DNA of 64,000 nucleotides, taken from assembly GCF_016808095.1 (NCBI RefSeq), contig NC_068973.1:32110077-32174076 (forward strand), read 5' to 3'. This DNA is from Vigna angularis. Its lineage: Eukaryota > Streptophyta > Magnoliopsida > Fabales > Fabaceae. The notes under the pieces were generated by a model that saw nothing but the letters and a program-made list of their open reading frames with translations, was not told where the DNA came from and ran no database searches. Positions 13,360 through 25,726 of this stretch are shown here, piece after piece (the first letter of the stretch is position 1; the number at the start of each line of letters is the position of its first letter). Made by a program: the position numbers and the translations under genes.

Positions 13360-15860
13360 TGTGAGATCTCGGAAATTTAAACCATGATTACTGTCAAATC
13401 TGTCATTATTGCACTGCTGAGTCACCTGACTGCTTCCATAAATGCACCTCGCCACACGTTCAGTGCATTAAACACGCACTAAACGCTGCATGCACGAGCG
13501 CCACTTGTCACGTTGGAAGCTTCTGAAGTCAGAGTGGGTGTGCAGGTGTCGGTTTGGGAGACGTTCGTCTGAACGAACGTGGAATTGAACAAAATGACTT
13601 TTTCGAAAAATTCTTCCACTCACCTGCACCACTCATCTTCTTCCTCAGAACCCAACTCTTCATTTTTCTCTAACTTCTCTCTAGAACCAGTCCACCTTCT
13701 CTCTACTGTAACTCACCATTCCCTCCTCCGATCACGTTTCAGAACCGTAGAAACGTTCCTGGAGACGTGAGCGTCATTCTGAACCGAACATAATTTGGAT
13801 CGGAACTGGTAAGTTCTCGTCGTTAACCGTTCGTCCTTTTGGTTTCATGCGAACCCTAGTTCTGGTTGCATGCTTGAGTTATAGGTCTAAGTTGTTCTGA
13901 TTTCTGGTGTTGTAGATTAAGTGGAAATTGTTGAGAGAAACCTGAGGGTAGAACGCTGTTAGAGGAAGCGCTAAAACTTGCTTTTTGGGAGTACACTGCT
14001 ATCCAGGTAAGGGAAGCTTAATAATTTAGTTTATACGTAGATGATTGTGTACAAGCATGATAGAAATGAAATGTATGAGATGTATGTTGTGTTTGAGTAT
14101 GCCTGAACGATCGCTGTTATGCATGAATGAATATGGTATGTGTTGGTTGATACGTATGAATTGGATAATGGATGATTATTGTATAGTATGATTTATTAAT
14201 ATGAATTCTATATAATATGTGAATTAAATGATGAATCGGAAATGATAAGATTGTGAATCATATGAGAAATGTTAAGTTTAGATGAAGATGAAAATCTGAA
14301 TATGATGATTCTATCATATGATAAAATACGTTCGTTATCGTACGGTCTTATACCGTTCGGTTTCTCTGAAAATGACTTAGAGTGGAATTCTTTCATTTGG
14401 GAAGAATTCTGTCCGAAAACGAGCGTCCTCATTTGAAATACTATGTTTGAGCGTTCGGCTCAGCATAGTGATACCGGATACCTTAACTTAAGTGATTTCA
14501 AATTATACCCTTACGCTTTAAATAGCGCTCGGTCTTATACCCAGCGTTCGTCTTAAGTAGCGCTCGGTCTTACACTGAGCGTTCGTCCTAAATAGCGCTC
14601 GGTCTTGTATTCAGCGTTCGTCCTGAGAAGTGTACGGTCTTATATCGAACGCTCGTCCATACATTTGAATTTCAGAACGTACGTAAATAGCGTTCGTCTC
14701 AAATTATCAGTAAATGAATATTCGCTTTCGGTCATTGACTGGCAGTCGATTCCTGTTAAACACTTGTCCTCAGAGTACTAAATATTCGTCTTGTTGTATC
14801 TTTATTCTTTTGAATTTAGTCTCAGGTCTTTAAATCCAAATTATTCTGAATCATTTATATTGTATCGCTAAGAGTCGGTTCATTTAACTGATTCTCGCGA
14901 AAGTCACGTTCGTCCTCGTTGTGTAGAGGATTGAACGCTCGTCTTTTTATGGAAGTGGAACATAGAATGAAAATGTAAATAAAAGGAAGTATTAAGGTGT
15001 GCGAACACTATAAGAAGTGAAATTATGATTTTGGTATTTGAACGAGCGTTCCATGGAGGAACGACTCTGATATATATTGAATATTAAATTTGGTAAAGTA
15101 TGACTGTGGATAAGTTAAGACTCGCTGTCCATCCTGATGTTCCGTGAGTACTATCTTCATGTAGAGGAAGTATGTCATGTGTGAGAACGGCAGGAGGTCC
15201 TTAGTCCATAAGTTAACATGGGCGACGTAAGAACGGACTGACCTCGAGTGGCAGCTGTTTGGTGTATCCCAGTTACTACATCACTCGGGTGCAAGGACGC
15301 TTGTAACTACACAGATTCATACGGTCCGGACGGTCGGTCTATATATATATATATATATATCAATATATGTTGGATGATGATTTATGTTAAGTTATGTGTT
15401 TTGAATGATTTGAATTGTTAGTATTTGTGTTGACGTATGAATTAAATTACTTAAGCTTACCCTTTCGTTTTTCCTTGTGTTGTCGTCTTGTATTTGTACG
15501 TTCGTCCTGTCATTGCAATGATCATCCGTGTGGATGTGAGCAGATGGAGGTGCGTCCCTTGAAGAGGTGCTGGAAGAGGAAAATTTGGAAGACGCGAATC
15601 TGGTGGATGTAGAAGTTAAAGCCGAGCCTTAGAGCGCTCGCGGGTTTCTGTAGTTAGTTTTATTAATTTTATTTTGAACGTTCGGTCACAGTTTTGTAAG
15701 ACCGTTCGTCTCTGAACTCTTGCTTGTATCGCGTTCGTTATTTCTGTATGTTAAGCCGTTCGGCTTTTGACGCTCGTTCAGATTTGTAAGACTGCACTGT
15801 TTTATTTGATTAATGTAATTAATTCTGATTATGGTAATTACTATATTTTGGGATGTTACA
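13360..15860 (+). repeat. 5' LTR of the gypsy element
   Basis: 2,501 bp, TG...CA termini, nearly identical to 20630-23128. It contains four 35-bp tandem units at 14523-14662 (TAGCGCTCGGTCTTATAC... type), many CGTTCG/CGAACG words and an AT run of 20 bases at 15341-15360. The short ORFs at 13579-13770 and 15415-15612 are repeated in the other LTR and are not thought to be coding. Confidence 0.97.
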
Positions 15861-15864
15861 TTAG

Positions 15865-15876
15865 TGGTATCAGAGC
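15865..15876 (+). promoter_or_regulatory. Primer binding site (initiator tRNA-Met type)
   Basis: TGGTATCAGAGC, four bases inside the 5' LTR, matches the usual plant PBS complementary to the 3' end of initiator tRNA-Met. Confidence 0.9.
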
Positions 15877-16015
15877 AGTTTTGTTCTCTTAAAGGACGCT
15901 GTAGGTTATGAGTGCACTGTGTTTTTGCTGTGTGCTTAATATGTGTTTAAAATGAGTTATTTCTCAACTCTTTGCATGTAACTAACGTTCATTTTTCTCT
16001 GTGTCCAGAGAACGA

Positions 16016-17023
16016 ATGGCACCTAGACTCCCTCCTCCACCACAACCTACTGAACCAGATGCGTCCAACAACGCTAGGTTGTTGGAAACGGTGATTGATC
16101 GATTGCAGCAACAAAACACGACTTTAATGGAGCAGAACGCCACCCTGATGCAGCAGAATCAGAGTGCCATGCAGAGTTTGGAGGCCTCGCGTGCCAACTC
16201 TGAAACGACGCAAAGACAATTGATGGAAATTTTAGCAGCAACCAGGCACACTTCAGGGGCGTCTTCTTCCAACGCTGCCCCGCCTGCTGCCGAGTGGAGC
16301 TTGGAGAGCTTCCTCCAACACCATCCGGCCAAATTCAGTGGAAAATGCCTTCCTGATGAGGCAGACCAGTGGCTGAGAGACATGGAGCGTATTTACAATG
16401 CTAAGAGGTGTCCAGATGAAAGCCGCTTGGCTTTTACAGAGTACTTACTGACTGGTGAAGCTAGCCACTGGTGGACGAGTATGAAAGCCATCTTAACGGA
16501 CGCTCAGAATCCCATCACCTGGGCTGTTTTCAGAAGCAAATTTTATGAGGAATACTTCCCAGATAGCGTTCGTTACGCTAAGGAAGTCGAGTTTCTTCAA
16601 CTAGCGCAAGGAGCGAAGTCTGTGTCGGAGTATACCAACACATTTAAACACCTCCTGAGGTTCAATACGATGGCCACCAGTGAGGAGTGGCAGTGCAGGA
16701 AATTTGAGAACGGACTGCGGAGTGATTTGAAGGTCTTGATTTCCAGTTTGTGCATCCGGTCATTTCCTGCTATGGTTGAGCGAGCCAAGGTTTTGGAGAA
16801 GAATATGGCAGAGGCGGAACGGCTGAAGAGGCAGCAACAAGGGAGTAGGGGACCGATCGTGTCCAGGGGAGGAGCTGTTCAGAGGAGACCTCCTTACGCT
16901 CGTCCAAACCAGCCTTCTCATGCAAGCGGATCTCAAGGAGTAGTTCCTGTCGGACAGTCTGGACAGGGAAGTGTCGTTTGCTTCCGGTGTGGAGGACCAC
17001 ATTATAGGTCTTCATGCCCTTAG
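16016..17023 (+). CDS. Gag polyprotein of the gypsy element, ending at an in-frame TAG
   Basis: Gag forms the virus-like particle and packages the element RNA. The frame is open further upstream but its first ATG is 16016 (MAPRLPPPP), which is chosen because the upstream codons would need a GTG start. The order is a proline-rich N terminus, a glutamine-rich coiled coil (about residues 25-75), the retrotransposon gag core with the conserved WLRDMERIY, ASHWW and EYFPDSVRYAKE strings (about 100-230), a basic linker rich in R, P and S, then a zinc knuckle CFRCGGPHYRSSC just before the stop. The first knuckle has one residue fewer than the classic CX2CX4HX4C spacing. The TAG at 17021-17023 is followed in the same frame by a second, standard knuckle, so gag is interrupted between the two. 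Confidence 0.85.
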   Translation: MAPRLPPPPQPTEPDASNNARLLETVIDRLQQQNTTLMEQNATLMQQNQSAMQSLEASRANSETTQRQLMEILAATRHTSGASSSNAAPPAAEWSLESFLQHHPAKFSGKCLPDEADQWLRDMERIYNAKRCPDESRLAFTEYLLTGEASHWWTSMKAILTDAQNPITWAVFRSKFYEEYFPDSVRYAKEVEFLQLAQGAKSVSEYTNTFKHLLRFNTMATSEEWQCRKFENGLRSDLKVLISSLCIRSFPAMVERAKVLEKNMAEAERLKRQQQGSRGPIVSRGGAVQRRPPYARPNQPSHASGSQGVVPVGQSGQGSVVCFRCGGPHYRSSCP

Positions 17024-18418
17024 TTGGTGGGAGGAAAGCACTGCAACCGTTGCGGAAGAAACGGGCACTTGGATCACGAGTGCAGTATGAGTGAGCGTGC
17101 AGTGATGAGGCCACCCAATGCTGGGAGAAATCAGCCAAGAGGAGGACGAGCCCAAGCGAGTGGGCGTGTGTATGCTATAACGAGCGTTGAGGCAGCGAGC
17201 TCAGGTAATCTCATAATTGGTGAATGCATGCTGTTTGGTAGATCGTGTTGTGCGCTATATGATTCGGGGGCAACGCACTCCTTCATCTCGAAGGCGTGTG
17301 TTGAAAAGCTGAGATTAGAAGTGAGCGAGATGCAGTTTGATCTGGTGGTGTCTACCCCAGCAGCTGGTGAGGTTAGGACGTCCACTATGTGCGTCAAGTG
17401 TCCTATAGAAGTGGAAGGGCGTAAGTTTAAGGTTAGCCTCATCTGCTTACCTCTTCAAGGTTTGGAGGTGATTTTAGGAATGGATTGGTTGGCTGCCAAT
17501 CGCATTCTTATTGATTGTGGAGCGAAGAAATTGATCTTCCCTGGTGAAGAAGAAGAAGTTCTTTCGGTGACGCTCGGTCAGCTGAAAGAAGACATTATGG
17601 GGGGCGCCAGCTGTTTCCTGATTATGACTCACGAGGATCAGGAATCCAGAGGAATGGTAGAAGAACGATCGTCCACTAGTGACGGTAATGGACGATCGGT
17701 TGTGGGTGAGTTCGCGAACGTCTTTCCAGAGGAGATACCTGGACTTCCCCCTCATCGTGAAGTTGAGTTCACCATTGATTTGGTAACGACATCGGCTCCT
17801 ATCTCGGTTCAGCCATATCGGATGTCTCCTACGGAGTTAGCTGAACTCAAGGAGCAAATTGAAGAGTTGATAGAGAAGAAATTCATTAGGCCGAGCGTAT
17901 CACCTTGGGGAGCGCCCGTGCTGTTAGTAAGGAAGAAGGATGGCAGCTCTCGGTTATGTATAGACTACACGCAATTGAATAAGCTGACCATCAAGAACAA
18001 GTACCCATTGCCAAGGATAGATGACCTGCTGGATCAATTACATGGGGCTGCTGTGTTCTCGAAGATTGATTTGAGATCCGGGTATCATCAAATCAGGGTT
18101 AAGGAAGACGACATCCAGAAGACAGCATTTAGGTCTCGTTATGGGCATTATGAATATGTGGTGATGCCTTTTGGAGTAACGAATGCTCCAGCCGTGTTCA
18201 TGGAGTATATGAACCGCATATTCAGGCCTTATTTGGATAAGTTTGTGGTCGTCTTCATAGATGATATTCTCATCTATTCCAAGACCGAAGACGAGCATGA
18301 AGAGCATCTTAGACTTGTACTTGGAGTGTTGCGGGAGAAGGAGTTATATGCCAAGTTGTCTAAGTGTGAATTCTGGATGAAGGAGATTCAGTTTTTGGGT
18401 CATGTGGTGTCGGCTTGA
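17024..18418 (+). pseudogene. Pol part 1: second zinc knuckle, protease and reverse transcriptase
   Basis: The same reading frame continues directly after the gag stop. It starts with a classic CX2CX4HX4C knuckle ([14 protein letters not shown]), then an aspartic protease with DSGATHSF (about 17258-17281), a linker, and the reverse transcriptase with [34 protein letters not shown] and the catalytic FIDD box at about 18253. The frame ends at a TGA (18416-18418) just after GHVVSA, inside the conserved RT palm/thumb region, and homology carries on in the same frame beyond it. The catalytic residues are present, but two stops in the polyprotein mean pol products would need read-through or a helper element. 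Confidence 0.85.
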
Positions 18419-20623
18419 GGCATCTCGGTAGATCCAGCGAAAGTGCGAGCGGTACTGGATTGGGAGAGTCCGCGTTCGGTCACTGAGGTGCGTAGTTTTG
18501 TTGGACTGGCGGGCTACTACAGACGTTTCATTGAAGGTTTTGCTAAGATAGTGGCGCCGCTAACTCAGTTGACTCGTAAAGACCAACCGTTCGCTTGGAC
18601 CGATCGTTGTGAGGCCAGTTTCCAGGAGTTGAAAGTGAAATTGACGAGCGCTCCAGTGTTAGTTATTCCAGACACGTTTAAACCGTTCGAAGTATATTGC
18701 GACGCTTCTCACCAAGGTTTGGGTTGTGTTTTGATGCAAGAGAAGCGAGCAGTAGCTTACGCGTCTCGTCAGTTGAGGATTCACGAAAGGAATTACCCAA
18801 GGCACGACCTGGAGTTGGCAGCGGTCGTTTTTGCGCTGAAGATTTGGAGGCATTTCTTGTACGGATCCACGTTCCAAGTCTTCAGTGATCACAAGAGCCT
18901 CAAATATTTATTTGATCAGAAGGAGTTGAACATGAGGCAGAGGCGTTGGCTAGAATTTTTGAAGGATTACGATTTTGAACTGCTGTATCACCCTGGGAAA
19001 GCTAACGTGGTAGCGGACGCTCTAAGCAGAAAAGTGGTGCATGTGTCGTCCATGATGGTGCGCGAGCTGAGTTTAGTGGAGAGTTTCAGAGATCTAAGGT
19101 TACAGTTTGAGTTAGAGCCGAGTAGCATCAAGTGCTGTAACCTTAGAATATCTAGCGATGTGTTTGATCGAATTAGAATGAAGCAACGTGAGGATGAAGA
19201 GCTGGTAAAGATTTTAAGCGCGTTCGGTTCGGATCAAGCTAAGGGGTTCAATACGGGAACGGACGGCATGTTGCGTTACCTGGGTAGGACGTGCGTTCCG
19301 AATGATGGAGAGCTGAAGAGAATTATTCTGGAGGAAGGTCATCACAGCCGTCTTAGCATGCACCCTGGCATGACTAAGATGTATCAAGACCTCCGGAAAT
19401 CATTTTGGTGGCCTGGAATGAAGAGTGATGTCGCTCGTTTTGTTGCATCTTGTCTAACGTGTCCACGAGCGAAGGCGGAGTACCAAAGACCTGGAGGATT
19501 ACTTCAACAGTTGGAAATTCCCGAATGGAAGTGGGATAGCATATCCATGGACTTCGTGACTCATCTACCACGCACGGTCAGGAATCATGATTCAATCTGG
19601 GTGATCGTGGATAGGCTAACGAAGAGCGCCCACTTCCTGGCAGTCAACTTGAAGATGTCGATGACCAATTTGGCTAAGTTGTATATCCAGGAGATCGTTC
19701 GCTTACATGGAGTACCTTTGAGCATCATTTCCGATCGAGACACAAGGTTCACTTCACGGTTTTGGCAATCACTTCAAAGCGAGCTCGGTAGTAAGTTGCA
19801 GATGAGTTCAGCCTATCACCCTCAGACGGACGGCCAATCTGAAAGAACAATCCAGACGCTAGAAGATTTACTGAGGACGTGCGTCCTAGATCACTTAGGC
19901 GCCTGGGATGAGGTCCTGCCGCTAGTGGAGTTCACGCATAACAACAGTTTCCAGGCGAGCATTGGAATGGCACCGTTTGAAGCACTCTATGGGAGGAAAT
20001 GCCGAACGCCACTTTGTTGGTTCAAGGAAGGAGAGAACGTGCTAACTGGACCTGAGCTTATCCAGCAAACGACCGAGAAAGTCAAGCAAATCCAGGAGAG
20101 GTTGAAGACGTCTTTGAGCAGGCAGAAATCTTATGCTGATAAGAGGAGAAGACCGTTGGAGTTCGCTGCAGGAGATCATGTGTTCCTTCAACTCAACCCA
20201 ATCACTGGTGTAGGACGAGCCGTTCGTCCAAAGAAGCTGTCTCCCAAATTCATTGGACCCTATCAGATTCTGAGGAAGATCGGACCAGTAGCGTACGAGC
20301 TTGCATTGCCGCCTCAGCTATCAAACCTTCACCCCGTTTTCCATGTTTCTCAACTTCGGAAGTATATAGCGAATCCATCACATGTACTGGAGTTGGAAGA
20401 CATTCATCTTCGTCCAGACCGAACGTTGGAACTGCACCCAGTCTGTATAGAAGATAGCCGCACTAAGTACTACAAAGGCAAGGACGTTCGTTTGGTGAAG
20501 ATGGTGTGGGACGCTAAGACTGGTGATTCAACGTGGGAAGTTGAGAGCGCCATGAAGGACTTGTACCCTACTCTATTTCCGGGTGAGTCTTTAATTTTCA
20601 AGGTCGAAAATTTTTGTGGATAG
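18419..20623 (+). pseudogene. Pol part 2: RT thumb, RNase H, integrase, chromodomain-like tail
   Basis: In frame with the two preceding segments, running from just after the TGA to a TAG at 20621-20623. RNase H shows [13 protein letters not shown] (about 18696) and SDHKSLKY, with DALSR at its end. Integrase shows the HHCC zinc finger ([10 protein letters not shown] ... CLTCPRAK, about 19338-19475), then the D,D,E core: the D in SMDFVTHLP, the D in [12 protein letters not shown] and the E in [15 protein letters not shown]-type module ([19 protein letters not shown]) follows. The last 55 residues, with VRLVKMVW ... [13 protein letters not shown], have the layout of an integrase-linked chromodomain as in chromoviruses. 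An internal ATG at 18443 exists but is not a natural start. Confidence 0.85.
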
Positions 20624-20629
20624 GTGGAA
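20616..20629 (+). other. Polypurine tract of the gypsy element
   Basis: The purine-rich GGATAGGTGGAA lies directly against the 3' LTR start, where plus-strand DNA synthesis is primed. It overlaps the pol stop codon. Confidence 0.6.
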
Positions 20630-23128
20630 TGTGAGATCTCGGAAATTTAAACCATGATTACTGTCAAATCTGTCATTATTGCACTGTTGAGTCACCTGAC
20701 TGCTTCCATAAATGCACCTCGCCACACGTTCAGTGCATTAAAAACGCACTAAACGCTGCATGCACGAGCGCCACTTGTCACGTTGGAAGCTTCTGAAGTC
20801 AGAGTGGGTGTGCAGGTGTCGGCTTGGGAGACGTTCGTCTGAACGAACGTGGAATTGAACAAAATGACTTTTTCGAAAAATTCTTCCACTCACCTGCACC
20901 ACTCATCTTCTTCCTCAGAACCCAACTCTTCATTTTTCTCTAACTTCTCTCTAGAACCAGTCCACCTTCTCTCTACTGTAACTCACCATTCCCTCCTCCG
21001 ATCACGTTTCAGAACCGTAGAAACGTTCCTGGAGACGTGAGCGTCATTCTGAACCGAACATAATTTGGATCGGAACTGGTAAGTTCTCGTCGTTAACCGT
21101 TCGTCCTTTTGGTTTCATGCGAACCCTAGTTCTGGTTGCATGCTTGAGTTATAGGTCTAAGTTGTTCTGATTTCTGGTGTTGTAGATTAAGTGGAAATTG
21201 TTGAGAGAAACCTGAGGGTAGAACGCTGTTAGAGGAAGCGCTAAAACTTGCTTTTTGGGAGTACACTGCTATCCAGGTAAGGGAAGCTTAATAATTTAGT
21301 TTATACGTAGATGATTGTGTACAAGCATGATAGAAATGAAATGTATGAGATGTATGCTGTGTTTGAGTATGCCTGAACGATCGCTGTTATGCATGAATGA
21401 ATATGGTATGTGTTGGTTGATACGTATGAATTGGATAATGGATGATTATTGTATAGTATGATTTATTAATATGAATTCTATATAATATGTGAATTAAATG
21501 ATGAATCGGAAATGATAAGATTGTGAATCGTATGAGAAATGTTAAGTTTAGATGAAGATGAAAATCTGAATATGATGATTCTATCATATGATAAAATACG
21601 TTCGTTATCGTACGGTCTTATACCGTTCGGTTTCTCTAAAAATGACTTAGAGTGGAATTCTTTCATTTGGGAAGAATTCTGTCCGAAAACGAGCGTCCTC
21701 ATTTGAAATACTATGTTTGAGCGTTCGGCTCAGCATAGTGATACCGGATACCTTAACTTAAGTGATTTCAAATTATACCCTTACGCTTTAAATAGCGCTC
21801 GGTCTTATACCCAGCGTTCGTCTTAAGTAGCGCTCGGTCTTACACTGAGCGTTCGTCCTAAATAGCGCTCGGTCTTGTATTCAGCGTTCGTCCTGAGAAG
21901 TGTACGGTCTTATATCGAACGCTCGTCCATACATTTGAATTTCAGAACGTACGTAAATAGCGTTCGTCTCAAATTATCAGTAAATGAATATTCGCTTTCG
22001 GTAATTGACTGGCAGTCGATTCCTGTTAAACACTTGTCCTCAGAGTACTAAATATTCGTCTTGTTGTATCTTTATTCTTTTGAATTTAGTCTCAGGTCTT
22101 TAAATCCAAATTATTCTGAATCATTTATATTGTATCGCTAAGAGTCGGTTCATTTAACTGATTCTCGCGAAAGTCACGTTCGTCCTCGTTGTGTAGAGGA
22201 TTGAACGCTCGTCTTTTTATGGAAGTGGAACATAGAATGAAAATGTAAATAAAAGGAAGTATTAAGGTGTGCGAACACTATAAGAAGTGAAATTATGATT
22301 TTGGTATTTGAACGAGCGTTCCATGGAGGAACGACTCTGATATATATTGAATATTAAATTTGGTAAAGTATGACTGTGGATAAGTTAAGACTCGCTGTCC
22401 ATCCTGATGTTCCGTGAGTACTATCTTCATGTAGAGGAAGTATGTCATGTGTGGGAACGGCAGGAGGTCCTTAGTCCATAAGTTAACATGGGCGACGTAA
22501 GAACGGACTGACCTCGAGTGGCAGCTGTTTGGTGTATCCCAGTTACTACATCACTCGGGTGCAAGGACGCTTGTAACTACACAGATTCATACGGTCCGGA
22601 CGGTCGGTCTATATATATATATATATATCAATATATGTTGGATGATGATTTATGTTAAGTTATGTGTTTTGAATGATTTGAATTGTTAGTATTTGTGTTG
22701 ACGTATGAATTAAATTACTTAAGCTTACCCTTTCGTTTTTCCTTGTGTTGTCGTCTTGTATTTGTACGTTCGTCCTGTCATTGCAATGATCATCCGTGTG
22801 GATGTGAGCAGATGGAGGTGCGTCCCTTGAAGAGGTGCTGGAAGAGGAAAATTTGGAAGACGCGAATCTGGTGGATGTAGAAGTTAAAGCCGAGCCTTAG
22901 AGCGCTCGCGGGTTTCTGTAGTTAGTTTTATTAATTTTATTTTGAACGTTCGGTCACAGTTTTGTAAGACCGTTCGTCTCTGAACTCTTGCTTGTATCGC
23001 GTTCGTTATTTCTGTATGTTAAGCCGTTCGGCTTTTGACGCTCGTTCAGATTTGTAAGACTGCACTATTTTATTTGATTAATGTAATTAATTCTGATTAT
23101 GTTAATTACTATATTTTGGGATGTTACA
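20630..23128 (+). repeat. 3' LTR of the gypsy element
   Basis: 2,499 bp, nearly identical to 13360-15860. It differs at roughly ten positions by eye and has an 18-base instead of 20-base AT run. The 35-bp tandem units lie at 21793-21932. Confidence 0.97.
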
Positions 23129-23133
23129 GATTC

Positions 23134-23784
23134 ACTCAACATATTTAATGTTTGTTAGCGCTAATAAATTGCAAATTGATGTTTATTGTGAGAGTATCTC
23201 ACATCAATTTGACTTTTAAAATTTGAGAAATAATCTGTGTCCTCATTTTTCTTTTTCATGTTTGTGAAAAATCTTCCACCAAAAGTGTAAACGATGTTTT
23301 GTTAGGTACAAACAAAGTATTACATTAGATAAAACAAGAGATGAACATGAATTTATACATACATAACATATCTTCATTGGTAAGAAGCTTTTCAAAATAG
23401 TAAAAAAACAAATCCACGACGGTTTGATACAAAACTACAATGTTGTTGTTGTCAAACCTTTAACATATGTCAAAAGTTTAAAAACTTTATTTAATTGTTT
23501 AAACTTTATTTAATTGTTTGAGAACATAAAAAGTTTTACATAAATTTTTATACGAACTTATGTTAATGATTAATTTTACACTAATTCAAATAAAAAATGC
23601 ATGTGAAATAAATATTTTATTTTTATATTTTTAGTCAAAGTAATGTAGACATGTTTGGAAAAACTTCTTCCTAAAGAAGTATATAAGAAAGTAAATTAAA
23701 ATTAATTCTCTTCAAATTAAAATCCGCTTATACATCTACACTATATTTATCCAAAAAAATAACCTTACTTTCAAATTACTAAGG

Positions 23785-23835
<51 letters not shown>

Positions 23836-25502
23836 TATATTATTAAACTTTTAATTAAAATATTAAGTTTGTACGAGATTCATAATCACTTGCACGGATT
23901 CATGATCTTCTTTCCAAAACCCAAATATATATAGATGAATTTTTTTTTCCTCGTAAACCATTTTTGAGGACTTGAATTATGCGAAAATTCTAATGCTGAG
24001 ACCTACAACTAGTTCCAATGTTATAGATAAATAATTTTGGTAATAAAATGATGAGACTATTTGTACTAATAACATAATAAATTAAAGTAATTAATGGGCT
24101 TATATTAATGGAAAGAAGGTAAATTATTTGTACATGTAGAGTTTTCTTCAGACGTGGCGGTCTCTGAAAATATACATCAAAGTGTTCATGAACTAAGTAA
24201 GCATTACATAGGATGAGCCAGATATGATCTTAAAAATGGTGGAGTATTGTGTTTGTGACAAGTTTTTGTCGTCGAATTTGGATAATGTTTATTGGCATTT
24301 GAATGGTTTTCCCTTCTACTCTTCCATGATTAGGTGCCAACATTTGTAGACTCTTGTTCTTCCCTGCTGCAAGCTACGTGCCTCTGTTTTCAACCTTTTG
24401 GCCGCAATACAGCTAAAATAATCTACCACAAACTCGAATGCTTTTCCTACCTAACTGTCCTTTCCATGAGAGTGACACGCACACCTGTTATAATTGCAAG
24501 CTGGTATTTTTAAACTTTTCCATTTTGTTTTGTCCCGTCCATTATCCTTTAACAACTAAGTTCTTTTGAGGTTTCAAAGCTGTTTTGAATCTGCACACCA
24601 TCCCCCTCCTCTCTGCATACGCATCTTCACAATTTATCTTAATAATGTATATATAAACTTCTAGTATACTACATCATTTCTTAAGTTGACATTATAACAA
24701 CTCCAAAGCATTGTTTGGAATCACATTGCACCCGCAATTTGAAACAACATTAATTGATACCTTAGCCAAAGAAAATATCATTTGTAAGTTGGAACAAAAC
24801 TATTATATATATCATTTGTGAATGAGTGAATCTTTTATCTATCAGTGATAGGTTGAGTCACGCTGCTAATCATTACTCAAAAGTGTTGGTAGCCATTTGC
24901 ACAGTGGCTTCAATGTAACCCACAAAGAGCAATAGCAGTACAAATAATTTCTTAAAAAGTCTAGAGGCTGCTGAAGTATATCTTCGAAAGACTTAGTAGC
25001 ACGAAGGCACGAGCCAAAACAATAAATCATCAAACAAGGCTAAAGTAAAGGGAAGGGGGGAAGAACCTAGCAGCTGCAAAAAGCTAATAAATTATGCAAC
25101 ATTTCTTTTATATTGTCGGTCACTAGGCTTTTCGTTGCAGTGTTAAAAGTTGGACAGTGACCTCAGGAATTTAGTCACCAACACCACAACAAATCCAACC
25201 TAGTATGGACTCGCCTCAACCATGCATCGTTCAACTGCACTGCCGGAGATTAATTAATACATCAGTAATCCCACATAAACACCTTCTCAGCAACTTTCTA
25301 TAAAGATTTACCAACTTTTCAACATAGATTTGTTTGAAAGATAGGGTTTTTTCATAACCCTTTTGGACAATCTAAGTTCTACAAACTTTAGTTTTTTGAA
25401 AGACTAATCGTCGATCTAAACCTAACACACTTCAGTTTTTTTTCCTGTGTTCTTGTGCGAAAATCAAACTCAAACTATTTTGCTCCAAACCAGTATGTAT
25501 TA
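23134..25502. other. AT-rich intergenic sequence with a compound microsatellite
   Basis: No gene recognised. A compound (AT)n(GT)n microsatellite lies at about 23789-23835. The remainder is AT-rich with short random ORFs. Confidence 0.45.
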
Positions 25503-25719
25503 TTTAATAAAAGATTTAAAAAATAATTCTGATGTATTATTTTAAAGAATAAAGTACCATATATATATATATATATATTCAAGGATCCTATAATCCTTCA
25601 TCTACTAAAGAAATGACACGTGCATAAATCTGCACAAATTATAATAATATCTAAATTATAACTAAGACAATATTTAATTGCCTAATATCCTTTAATAGAA
25701 TATTTGACATATCTTAACA
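25503..25719 (-). repeat. 3' LTR of the copia element
   Basis: Matches 30573-30777 with visible divergence and an expanded AT run (about 25560-25578). On the minus strand it is preceded by the purine tract GAGTGGGGG (25720-25728). Confidence 0.8.
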
Positions 25720-25726
25720 CCCCCAC

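Larger units (their letters stand above)
13360..23128 (+). mobile_element. Full-length Ty3/gypsy chromovirus-type LTR retrotransposon, young insertion
   Basis: A 9.77-kb element flanked by a 5-bp target duplication GATTC (13355-13359 and 23129-23133). Two LTRs of about 2.5 kb start TGTGAGATCTC and end GGATGTTACA. Between them lie a PBS, gag, protease, reverse transcriptase, RNase H, integrase, a C-terminal chromodomain-like tail and a purine tract, in Ty3/gypsy order (integrase last). Long LTRs plus the chromodomain point to the Tekay/Del group (inference). By eye the LTRs differ at about ten bases plus a 2-bp AT-repeat length change, so the insertion is recent. Two in-frame stops break gag-pol, so this copy is probably not autonomous. 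Confidence 0.97.

Noticed and set aside
13579..13770. 63-codon ORF repeated in both gypsy LTRs (also at 20849-21040)
   Set aside because: It lies inside the LTR, has low complexity and no domain. The repeat in the second LTR is due to LTR identity, not selection.
16001..16015. Earlier start for gypsy gag
   Set aside because: The upstream in-frame codon is GTG. The first ATG at 16016 is the better eukaryotic start.
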